DNA of 14,815 bases from WYZ-LMO6 sp964509845 (GTDB lineage Archaea > Hadarchaeota > Hadarchaeia > Hadarchaeales > WYZ-LMO6): assembly GCA_964509845.1 (NCBI GenBank), contig CAZDZG010000027.1, positions 1-14,815 on the forward strand. The letters are read 5' to 3'. The stretch's first letter is position 1; every line of letters starts with the position of its first letter. The translations under genes and the position numbers were made by a program. Below are positions 1-6,236 of this stretch, in pieces. The notes below the pieces were generated by a model. The model was not told where the DNA came from, made no database searches, and was given only the letters and a program-made list of their open reading frames with translations.

Positions 1-1422
1 GCCAAGATGATGGTGGAGGTGGCGAAGACCATGGACGAGGAGGTGAAGGACGGGACCACCACCGCGGTGGTGGTGGCGGGGGCCCTCCTCCACCAGGCCG
101 AGAAGCTCCTGGATCAGGGCATCCATCCCATGGTGATCGTCACCGGCTACAGGATGGCCGCCGACAAGGCCAGGGAGATCCTGGAGGAGCTGGCCGAGCG
201 GACCTCCATCGAGGACGACCAGACCCTCAAGCGGATAGCCATGACCTCCATGACGGGGAAGAAGGCGGAGGGGGCCAGGGAGAAGCTGGCCGAGCTGGCC
301 GTCGAGGCCGTGCGCAAGATAGCGGACAAGGTGGATGGAAAGTACAGGGTGGACCTGGATTACGTGGGGATAGAGAAGAAGGCCGGGGGAAGCACGGAGG
401 ACTCCCAGATCGTGAGCGGCCTCATCCTGGACAAGGAGAGGGTACACCCCGGCATGCCCGAGGTGGTGAGGAACGCCAGGATCGCCCTCCTCGATCTCCC
501 CCTGGAGATAAAGAAGACCGAGACGGATGCCGAGATAAGGGTCACCAGGCCCGAGCAGCTGCGCGCCTTCCTGGACCAGGAGGAGAAGATGCTGAAGGAG
601 ATGGTGGACAAGATAGCCTCGGTGGGGGCCAACGTGGTCTTTTGCCAGAAGGGCATAGACGACCTGGCCCAGCACTACCTGGCCAAGGCCGGGATCCTGG
701 CCGCCAGGAGGGTGAAGAAGTCCGACATGGAGAAGCTAGCCAGGGCCACCGGAGGGAAGATCGTCACCAGCCTGGACGACCTCACCCCGGCCGAGCTGGG
801 CAAGGCGGGGGTGGTGGAGGAGAGGAAGATCGGGGACAAGAAGTTCATCTTCGTCAGGGAGTGCGAGAACCCCAGGGCGGTGGGCATCCTGGTCAGGGGA
901 GGTTCCGAGCACGTCACGGATGAGATAGAGAGGGGCCTGACGGATGCCCTGGGAGTGGTGGCGGCGGCGGTGGAGGACAGCAGGTACGTTTACGGAGGGG
1001 GGGCTCCCGAGATGGCGCTGGCCGTCAGGCTCAGGGACTACGCCGACACGGTGGGAGGAAGGGAGGCCCTGGCCATCAAGGCCTTCGCCGATGCCCTGGA
1101 GGTCATCCCGAAGACCCTGGCCGAGAACGCCGGGCTGGACAGCGTGGACATCCTGGTGGAGCTCAGGGCCAGGCACGGGAAGCCCGAGGGGAAGTACTAC
1201 GGGGTGGACGTGTACAGCGGGAAGATCGAGGACATGAGGAAGCTGGGCGTGTGCGAGCCCCTAAGGGTGAAGGTCCAGGCCATCAAGTCCGCGGCCGAGG
1301 CCGCCATCATGATCCTCAGGATAGACGACGTCATCGCCGCGGCCAAGAAGTCCTTCCCCTCCCCGAAGGGGGAGAAGACCGGCGGAGAGGAGAAGGAAGA
1401 AACCAGCTCGGAGAGCGAGTAG
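1..1422 (+). CDS. ths: Thermosome (group II chaperonin) subunit, 5'-truncated by the window edge
   Basis: This is an ATP-dependent cytosolic chaperonin that folds proteins inside a double-ring cage. The reading frame is open from base 1 (Ala-Lys-Met-Met-Val-Glu-Val), which is internal to the family, so roughly 70 N-terminal residues lie outside; 473 codons are visible. Family landmarks in order are the nucleotide motif DGTTTAVV near residue 17, MTSMTGKKAEGA near 82, IEKKAGGSTEDSQ near 125, the helical-protrusion segment EIKKTETDAEIRV near 172, YGGGAPEMALAVRL near 332, and LAENAGLDSVDILVELRARHG near 377. Two oddities: the usual Gly before DGTTT is Lys, and the C-terminus is a charged Lys/Glu/Ser tail rather than the Gly-Gly-Met repeats of many thermosomes. 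Alpha or beta type cannot be assigned. It converges on pdaD with 7 bp between the stop codons. The family assignment is very secure. Confidence 0.97.
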   Translation, partial: AKMMVEVAKTMDEEVKDGTTTAVVVAGALLHQAEKLLDQGIHPMVIVTGYRMAADKAREILEELAERTSIEDDQTLKRIAMTSMTGKKAEGAREKLAELAVEAVRKIADKVDGKYRVDLDYVGIEKKAGGSTEDSQIVSGLILDKERVHPGMPEVVRNARIALLDLPLEIKKTETDAEIRVTRPEQLRAFLDQEEKMLKEMVDKIASVGANVVFCQKGIDDLAQHYLAKAGILAARRVKKSDMEKLARATGGKIVTSLDDLTPAELGKAGVVEERKIGDKKFIFVRECENPRAVGILVRGGSEHVTDEIERGLTDALGVVAAAVEDSRYVYGGGAPEMALAVRLRDYADTVGGREALAIKAFADALEVIPKTLAENAGLDSVDILVELRARHGKPEGKYYGVDVYSGKIEDMRKLGVCEPLRVKVQAIKSAAEAAIMILRIDDVIAAAKKSFPSPKGEKTGGEEKEETSSESE

Positions 1423-1439
1423 CCTTCCCTCAGGGAAGG
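1423..1439. terminator. Palindrome between the converging thermosome and pdaD genes, possible shared terminator
   Basis: CCTTCCCT and AGGGAAGG form a perfect inverted repeat of 8-base arms around a single C. It starts one base after the thermosome stop and includes the pdaD stop. In RNA it would fold from either strand as a 7-bp stem with a 3-base loop. No T-rich run follows, and archaeal termination usually depends on T-rich tracts. The terminator role is therefore an inference from position only. Confidence 0.4.
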
Positions 1440-1891
1440 AAGACGGCTATGGCCACGGCCGCCCCGTGACGCTTCACCACGTGACCGGCCGAGACGGAGG
1501 TAACCTTGGTGGGCTCCAGCCCCCTGGCCTCCATCATGTACTTCACCATGGCCTCCGCCGTTTTCCCCGCCGTTCGCTCCGAAACCCCGATGTCGTGGTA
1601 CTCGGAGATCATGCCGTGAGAGTTCTCGCTCATGGCCACCCCCAGGGCGGCCGCTATCTTCTGACCGGGGGTGGAGCTGCAGATCTTCGAGATCACCACC
1701 GGGGTGAGGGTTCCGGGGGGGAGGGAGGGGAGTTCGGACAGGACGCAGCCCTGGGGGAGGATACTGGAGACGGGAATGAGGTTAAGCTCACCCACCCCCG
1801 CCTTCCTCAGCGCGTTGTCAAGCGCCACCAGCTCGAAGGGCCCTTCGGCCGCCGCCGAAACCAGCGCGAACCTTTTCGGGGTGGTCCACAT
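1430..1891 (-). CDS. pdaD: Pyruvoyl-dependent arginine decarboxylase
   Basis: It decarboxylates arginine to agmatine, the entry to polyamines and, in many archaea, the agmatine source for agmatidine at the tRNA-Ile wobble position. The 153-residue length is typical of the family. The protein is made as a proenzyme; the site VSSILPQGC has Ser42-Ser43, where the family self-cleaves and turns the second Ser into the pyruvoyl cofactor. Other family features are the N-terminal PKRFALVSAAAEG, the segment FELVALDNALRKAGVGELNL, and the conserved acid in SHGMISEYHD (Glu97), which probably matches the catalytic Glu of the Methanocaldococcus enzyme. Start: the ATG lies one base after the stop of the AMP phosphorylase gene (TAG-G-ATG), implying co-transcription and probably coupled translation. 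It ends tail to tail with the thermosome gene. No odd residues were seen. Confidence 0.95.
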   Translation of the reverse strand: MWTTPKRFALVSAAAEGPFELVALDNALRKAGVGELNLIPVSSILPQGCVLSELPSLPPGTLTPVVISKICSSTPGQKIAAALGVAMSENSHGMISEYHDIGVSERTAGKTAEAMVKYMMEARGLEPTKVTSVSAGHVVKRHGAAVAIAVFLP

Positions 1892-1892
1892 C

Positions 1893-3422
1893 CTACCACT
1901 CCCTGGGAGCTCCGGACAGCCTTTCCAGCAGCATCCCCTCTATCTTCATGGGGAAGCTCCTGGAGACCACCTTAAGGGCCTCCTCCAGTTTGCTCTCATG
2001 TTCCGCATAGATTTCAAACAATTTTTCTCCCCTATTAACTTTATGCCCCCGCTTCACGAAGAGCCTCACGCCGGCCCCCTTGTCCCGGGGGGCCCCGGCC
2101 GCGCAGGCTATGGCGGTGATCCGCTCGTTGTAGATGTGGGTCACGTATCCGTCGGAGGGGGCCTCCACCTCCACCCGCTTGTCCCCCACCGGCACCTCCT
2201 CGGGCTTCACCCTCGGGTCACCCCCCTGGGCCTCGATCATCTCCCTCATCTTCGCTTGAGCCTTCCCCGACCTCAGCAGCTCCCAGGCCACCTCCCTCCC
2301 CCTTCCCAGCGGGACCTTTCCCCCCATTTCCAGCATCATCCCCGCCAGCCCCACCGCCTTCTCCCTCAGGCTGTTGGGTCCTCCCCCCGCCAGCGCCTCC
2401 AGGGCCTCCCTGGCCTCCAGGGCCGGTCCCACCGCCCTACCCAGGGGCTGTCCGCCGTAAGTTAGGGCCACCTCCACCCTCACCCCCAGCCTCCTCCCCA
2501 GCTCCAGGAAGTCGTGGGCCAGGGAGCGGGCCTCCCCCTCCCCCACCAGCTTGGTGCCAGGACCCGTGGGGAGGTCTATGAGGACGTGCTCGGCCCCCTC
2601 CGCCAGCTTCTTGGCCATCACGCTGGCCAGCATCTGGCAGGGCGGATCCAGGCGCAGCACGCGTTCCGTCCTTATGAGGAGGTCATCGGCCGGCGCCAGG
2701 CCCACCGATCCCCCCCAGGCGATGATCCCCCCCACCCTCTCCACGATCTCCTTGATCTCCTCCAGGCCGAAGCTCACGTGGGCCAGCACCTCCATCACGT
2801 CCGCCGTCCCCGCCGCGCTGGTGATGGCCCTGCTGCTGGTCTTGGGAACCGTCAGGCCCCCCGCCACGGCTATGGGAACCGTGACCAGGGCGTACTTGTT
2901 CCCCGGCACCCCCCCTATGCTGTGAACGTCCACCACCGGTCCCCTCTCCAGCCTCAGTCTCTCCCCCGTCTCCAGCATGTGCAGGGTGAGGGAGACGATC
3001 TCCTCCATGGACATGCCCCTGGTGTACTCCGCCACCACGAAGGCCGAGAGCTCGGTCGGGGTGAGGTTGTTCTGGACGATGTCCCTCACGATCTCCCCTA
3101 TCTCCTCCGGGCTCAGCCTCTTCCCCTCCATCTTCTTCCTGATGGCCTCCACCGAGGGGGGAGGGGGAAGGGGGGAGACCGTCACCCTCTCCCCCTCCTT
3201 CACCCCCATCCTCCTGGATACCTCCAGCAGGGTTCCCACCTCCCCCCTCCTCACCATCTCCCTGGTGAGGTTGGCCACCGCCACCACGGAGGAGGAGGGG
3301 AGGGAGAGCCTGACCCTGTCCCCCACGTAGATCCCCAGCTCCTCCGCATCCTCCTCGTGCAGGAGGACCAGGTTGTACCCCGACTCCATCTGGATGGGCC
3401 TGACGGAGAGGGTGAGCGCCAT
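1893..3422 (-). CDS. deoA: AMP phosphorylase (archaeal DeoA-like)
   Basis: It cleaves AMP (and CMP/UMP in studied homologues) with phosphate to the base and ribose 1,5-bisphosphate. That product is isomerised to ribulose 1,5-bisphosphate and used by type III RuBisCO in archaea that have it; neither partner gene is in this window. The 509-residue length fits the archaeal form, which carries an extra N-terminal domain (about 1-83) before the thymidine-phosphorylase-like fold. A proline-rich linker (PLPPPP, about 85-89) follows, then DVHSIGGVPGNK (165-176), the phosphate-loop-like KTSSRAITSAAGTAD (194-208), and the C-terminal domain with GGDPRV near 400. The ATG has AGGAGG 12 bases upstream and a TATA-like element further up. 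A 19-codon block at 1989-2045 uses A/T-ending codons unlike the rest of the gene. A plain thymidine phosphorylase is less likely because of the N-terminal domain. Confidence 0.93.
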   Translation of the reverse strand: MALTLSVRPIQMESGYNLVLLHEEDAEELGIYVGDRVRLSLPSSSVVAVANLTREMVRRGEVGTLLEVSRRMGVKEGERVTVSPLPPPPSVEAIRKKMEGKRLSPEEIGEIVRDIVQNNLTPTELSAFVVAEYTRGMSMEEIVSLTLHMLETGERLRLERGPVVDVHSIGGVPGNKYALVTVPIAVAGGLTVPKTSSRAITSAAGTADVMEVLAHVSFGLEEIKEIVERVGGIIAWGGSVGLAPADDLLIRTERVLRLDPPCQMLASVMAKKLAEGAEHVLIDLPTGPGTKLVGEGEARSLAHDFLELGRRLGVRVEVALTYGGQPLGRAVGPALEAREALEALAGGGPNSLREKAVGLAGMMLEMGGKVPLGRGREVAWELLRSGKAQAKMREMIEAQGGDPRVKPEEVPVGDKRVEVEAPSDGYVTHIYNERITAIACAAGAPRDKGAGVRLFVKRGHKVNRGEKLFEIYAEHESKLEEALKVVSRSFPMKIEGMLLERLSGAPREW

Positions 3423-3449
3423 CTACTATTCCTTCCTCCTTTCCTCCCG

Positions 3450-3456
3450 TTATAAG
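3450..3456 (-). promoter_or_regulatory. Possible TATA box for deoA-pdaD
   Basis: The 39-bp gap between the chorismate mutase stop and the deoA ATG contains CTTATAA on the coding strand, in a region where A/T runs are rare. Its centre is about 31 bp upstream of the ATG, so a transcript starting about 25 bp downstream would have a leader of only a few bases. The AGGAGG motif at 3435-3440 would then serve only read-through transcripts from upstream. Position and composition are the only evidence. Confidence 0.3.
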
Positions 3457-3461
3457 CCTGC

Positions 3462-4247
3462 TCAGTAAACGATCACGCTCCTGACGCTGGGCAGGGCCCT
3501 CAGCTCCTCTATCACCTCCCCTGGCAGGGGGCGATCCGTCACCACGGTGAGCCTGGGAAGGGGAATGAGATGGGGGTCGTCCGCCACCATCTGCCTCACG
3601 CTCACCCTGAACCTGGCCAGCACCTCCGCCACCTCGTGCAGGATGCCTGGCTTGGTGGCATCCTCCGCCGTTATCTCCACCACCCCCAGCCCCAGGTGGT
3701 GGGCCACCCCGCGCAGGTAGGGCATGGGCTCCAGATGGGAGAAGAGGGGACGCAGCTTCTCGTCCCGCAGGAGGGTCCTGGCCGTCATCTCCACCGTCCG
3801 CCTATCCACCCCAGCCTCCTTGGCCACCTGGGTGGAGGGGATCCTCATGTCCCCGCACAGGATTTTCCCGTCCTCCCCCACCCTAAGCCCCCTGGAGAAG
3901 AGGACCCTGACCACCTTGAGCTGGCCCGGATAATCCCCGAAGACCCTGTTCAGGTGCTCCCACCACTCCGGCCTTTCCAGCCTCTCCGCCTGCTTCCGGG
4001 CCATCCTGGAGACGATCACCCTCATGACGGTCTCCGCCACCTCCGGCTCCAGCCCCAGCCTCCTGGCCATCTCCCTGGCCCTCCCCACCACCTCCTCCTC
4101 CCTCCTCTCGTCCCTCAGGGGCATCCCCCTCTCCTCCTTCAGCCTGGCTATCTCCCTGGCCAGTCCCATCCTCCTGGCCAGCAGGGAGATCAGCTGGCGA
4201 TCTATCTCATCAATTTCCTCCCTCAGCTCCTCCAGTCCCCTAGACAT
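3462..4247 (-). CDS. aroQ: Chorismate mutase (AroQ type) fused to a COG2150-like ACT-domain regulator
   Basis: The N-terminal domain (about 3-90) is an all-helical AroQ chorismate mutase converting chorismate to prephenate. Aligned by eye to the E. coli P-protein mutase, every active-site residue is kept: Arg9, Arg26, Lys37, Asp46, Arg49, Glu50 and Gln86 (E. coli 11, 28, 39, 48, 51, 52, 88). Residues about 100-261 resemble the archaeal 'predicted regulator of amino acid metabolism' family COG2150. They contain GDYPGQLKVVRVLFSRGLRV, a helix-turn-helix-like IPSTQVAKEAGVDRRTVE (about 136-154), and a C-terminal ACT-like domain starting near LGLGVVEITAED. Archaeal AroQ proteins usually stand alone at about 90-100 residues, so this is a fusion. 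The start ATG lies 25 bp inside the end of aroK, with AGGATGGA just upstream. The ACT part probably senses phenylalanine, tyrosine or another aromatic product; this is inferred. The mutase call is firm and the regulator call good. Confidence 0.88.
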   Translation of the reverse strand: MSRGLEELREEIDEIDRQLISLLARRMGLAREIARLKEERGMPLRDERREEEVVGRAREMARRLGLEPEVAETVMRVIVSRMARKQAERLERPEWWEHLNRVFGDYPGQLKVVRVLFSRGLRVGEDGKILCGDMRIPSTQVAKEAGVDRRTVEMTARTLLRDEKLRPLFSHLEPMPYLRGVAHHLGLGVVEITAEDATKPGILHEVAEVLARFRVSVRQMVADDPHLIPLPRLTVVTDRPLPGEVIEELRALPSVRSVIVY

Positions 4248-5104
4248 TCCATCCTGGCCCCCACCGGGGAAGGTCGGGTGACCAGCACCCTTCCCCCCCT
4301 TTTCTCCCAGGCTTTCCTGATCCAGCGGGTGCGGGAGGGCTCGCAGACCGCCACCGTGGCCGGTCCCTTCCCCGTCAACCCCGCCGCCAGTGCCCCCAGG
4401 GACAGGGCCTCCAGGGCCACGGAGGGGTCGTGCCCCAGCACGCAGGCGTGGAGAAGACCGTTCACCGTCATGGCCCCCCAGAGGTTCCCCCTAAGGGCCT
4501 GCCGGTGCAGCTCCTCCACCATCCCCCTGAGGGGCAGCAGCTCCTCCCTCCTCACCTGCGAGGTGTACAGCTTCCCGGGAGGGAGGTGGATGACCACCTC
4601 CAGCCCGGGGTCCACCTCAAACCTCTTCAGGATCCTCCTCCTCAGGTTGTCCGTCAGCACCCCTCCCCCGAGGAGGGAGGCGGCCGCATCGTCCAGGGCG
4701 CCGGTCAGGGTCACCCCCTCCTCCAGGGAGGCCTGCACGGCCAGCTCCAGCACCTCCCCCGGCCTGGGCCTCTCCCCCAGGGCGGCGAAGGTGGCCAGCA
4801 CGGCCGCGTTGCTGGCCGCGCTGCTGCTGGAGAGCCCCACCGCCACGGGAAGCTCGGAGGTGGTCCTCACCCTCCCCCCGTACTCCCCCTCCAGTCCCTT
4901 CTTCTCCAGAACCTTCCTCACGCACCTCTCCACCAGGGAGGGGCTCTCCCTCACCCCCCTCACCTCCCCCTTCACCCCCTTCCCCCCCTCCACCAGCTCC
5001 ACCTCGGCCTCCACCCGTAGCTCCACCGCGAAGGCCCCCCCTTTCCCGCAGGAGAGGGCGTTGATCACGGTGGCGGAACCGCAGGCCGAGGCCCTTCCCC
5101 TCAT
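4223..5104 (-). CDS. aroK: Archaeal shikimate kinase (GHMP kinase family)
   Basis: It phosphorylates shikimate to shikimate 3-phosphate with ATP, upstream of AroA. It belongs to the archaeal GHMP class, unrelated to bacterial AroK. The 293-residue length matches the Methanocaldococcus enzyme (about 280). Visible motifs are the N-terminal GRASACGSATVINALSCGKG, the GHMP ATP loop PVAVGLSSSSAASNA (about 86-100), TGALDDAAASLLGGG (134-148), and the C-terminal motif AAGLTGKGPATVAV (240-253). The reading frame stays open upstream to 5653 inside aroC, but family alignment puts the start at the ATG at 5104, which overlaps the aroC stop as ATGA. Its own 3' end overlaps the chorismate mutase start by 25 bp. 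It lies in a tight aroA-aroC-aroK-mutase run, indicating translational coupling. No anomalies were seen. Confidence 0.95.
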   Translation of the reverse strand: MRGRASACGSATVINALSCGKGGAFAVELRVEAEVELVEGGKGVKGEVRGVRESPSLVERCVRKVLEKKGLEGEYGGRVRTTSELPVAVGLSSSSAASNAAVLATFAALGERPRPGEVLELAVQASLEEGVTLTGALDDAAASLLGGGVLTDNLRRRILKRFEVDPGLEVVIHLPPGKLYTSQVRREELLPLRGMVEELHRQALRGNLWGAMTVNGLLHACVLGHDPSVALEALSLGALAAGLTGKGPATVAVCEPSRTRWIRKAWEKRGGRVLVTRPSPVGARMECLGDWRS

Positions 5105-6219
5105 CCCTCCCACCGGTCGGGAGGGAGCCCTCCCGCCAGGAGCAGGTGGTCCGCCAGCACCAGCGCCATCATGGCCTCCGCCACCGGGACGATCCTGGGG
5201 CAGAGGTTGGGATCGAACCTCCCCTTCAGCTCCAGCACCGTCTCCTCTCCCTTCTCCCAGTCCACCGTTCGCTGGGGCAGGGAGATGGAAGGGGTGGGCT
5301 TCACCGTGAGGCGGACCACGATGGGCGTCCCAACGCTTATCCCTCCCAGGATCCCCCCGCACCGGTTGGTCAGCAGGGTGATCCTCCCCTCCCTGAGGAC
5401 GATGGCGTCGTTGGCCTCCGATCCCCTGAGCCTGGCGAAGCGCGTGCCCTCCCCTATCTCCACCGCCTTCACCCCCCCAATGGACATCATGGCATGGGCT
5501 ATGGCAGCATCCAGCTTGTCGAAGACGGGGTCCCCTAGGCCTGGGGGAACTCCCAGGGCCCTCACCTCCACCACCCCTCCCGTGCTGTCCCCCCTGCTGG
5601 CCACCGAGAGCACCTCCTCCTCCATCCTCCTGGCCACCTCGGGATCCGCGCACCTCATGGGATTGCGCTCCGCGTACTCCCTTATCTCCCAGTCCTCCAC
5701 CTCCCTCTCCACCCTCACCCCGGCGGCCTCGATCGTGTGCCCCAGGATCTCCACCCCCCGGAGGGAGAGGAGCTTCTTGGCCACCGCCCCCGCCGCCACC
5801 CTCCCCACCGTTTCCCTCCCCGAGGACCTCCCTCCCCCCCTCCAGTCCACGTGCCCGTACTTCAGCAGGTAGGGAAGGTCGGCGTGCCCAGGCCTGGGCT
5901 TGGTCCTGATCTCCAGGTAGGCGGAGGGATCGGCCCCCTCGTTCCTCACCAGCATGCAGAGGGGGGCGCCCGTGGTCTTCCCCTCGAAGAGACCGGAGAG
6001 GATCTCCACCCTGTCCCTCTCCTGCCTGGGGGAGGTCACGGGCCCCTGTCCCGGCCTCCTCCTGTCCAGCTCCCTCTGTATTTCCTCCTCCGTGAGGGGA
6101 AGGCCGGCCGGCACCCCCTCCACCACCACCCCCACGGCCGGTCCGTGGGACTCCCCGAACGTCATCACCCTGAACTTCCTTCCGAAGAGGCTTCCCACAT
6201 CAACCCAAGGTAGGGCCAC
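5101..6219 (-). CDS. aroC: Chorismate synthase
   Basis: It converts 5-enolpyruvylshikimate 3-phosphate to chorismate using reduced FMN, the last common step of aromatic amino-acid synthesis. Family signatures in order are FGESHG (21-26), RRPGQG (54-59), RPGHADLP (109-116), WRGGGRSSGRETVGRVAAGA (126-145), NRCGGILGGISVGTPIVV (285-302), KPTPSI (307-312), and RFDPNLCPRIVPVAEAM (334-350). The length of 372 is normal. The longest start is the GTG at 6219, but it lies inside a hairpin that also covers the aroA stop. A second GTG at 6196-6198 (codon 8) would give GSLFGRKFRV, which matches the usual family N-terminus better, so the true start may be 6198. The gene follows aroA by 9 bp and overlaps aroK by ATGA. 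Confidence 0.96.
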   Translation of the reverse strand: MALPWVDVGSLFGRKFRVMTFGESHGPAVGVVVEGVPAGLPLTEEEIQRELDRRRPGQGPVTSPRQERDRVEILSGLFEGKTTGAPLCMLVRNEGADPSAYLEIRTKPRPGHADLPYLLKYGHVDWRGGGRSSGRETVGRVAAGAVAKKLLSLRGVEILGHTIEAAGVRVEREVEDWEIREYAERNPMRCADPEVARRMEEEVLSVASRGDSTGGVVEVRALGVPPGLGDPVFDKLDAAIAHAMMSIGGVKAVEIGEGTRFARLRGSEANDAIVLREGRITLLTNRCGGILGGISVGTPIVVRLTVKPTPSISLPQRTVDWEKGEETVLELKGRFDPNLCPRIVPVAEAMMALVLADHLLLAGGLPPDRWEG

Positions 6220-6236
6220 CTCTAAAACCTAGAGGT
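6218..6236 (-). promoter_or_regulatory. Small hairpin spanning the aroA stop and the upstream GTG of aroC
   Basis: On the coding strand, ACCTCTA and TAGAGGT form a perfect 7-bp inverted repeat around the 5-base loop GGTTT. The aroA stop TAG lies at the loop edge and the first aroC GTG (6217-6219) is partly in the stem. It could couple aroC translation to ribosomes finishing aroA, or it may be chance. No experiment or conservation data support it here. Confidence 0.3.

Noticed and set aside
1251..1469. Small + strand frame across the thermosome end and the convergent junction
   Set aside because: It is out of frame with the thermosome and rich in Arg/Gly/Glu from high-GC codon slippage, with no start context.
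3153..3177. Three long G runs in the deoA linker as a G-quadruplex
   Set aside because: Only three separate G tracts of three or more are present; it is explained by consecutive Pro codons on the other strand.
3570..5309. Long open frame on the + strand opposite the mutase, shikimate kinase and chorismate synthase genes
   Set aside because: It has Pro/Ser-rich low-complexity translation with no recognisable motif, and it lies opposite clearly homologous genes; high GC makes such frames common.
5105..5653. Upstream extension of the shikimate kinase frame to an ATG at 5653
   Set aside because: The extra 183 residues are Gly/Arg/Gln-rich shadow of chorismate synthase; family length and the ATGA overlap support the start at 5104.
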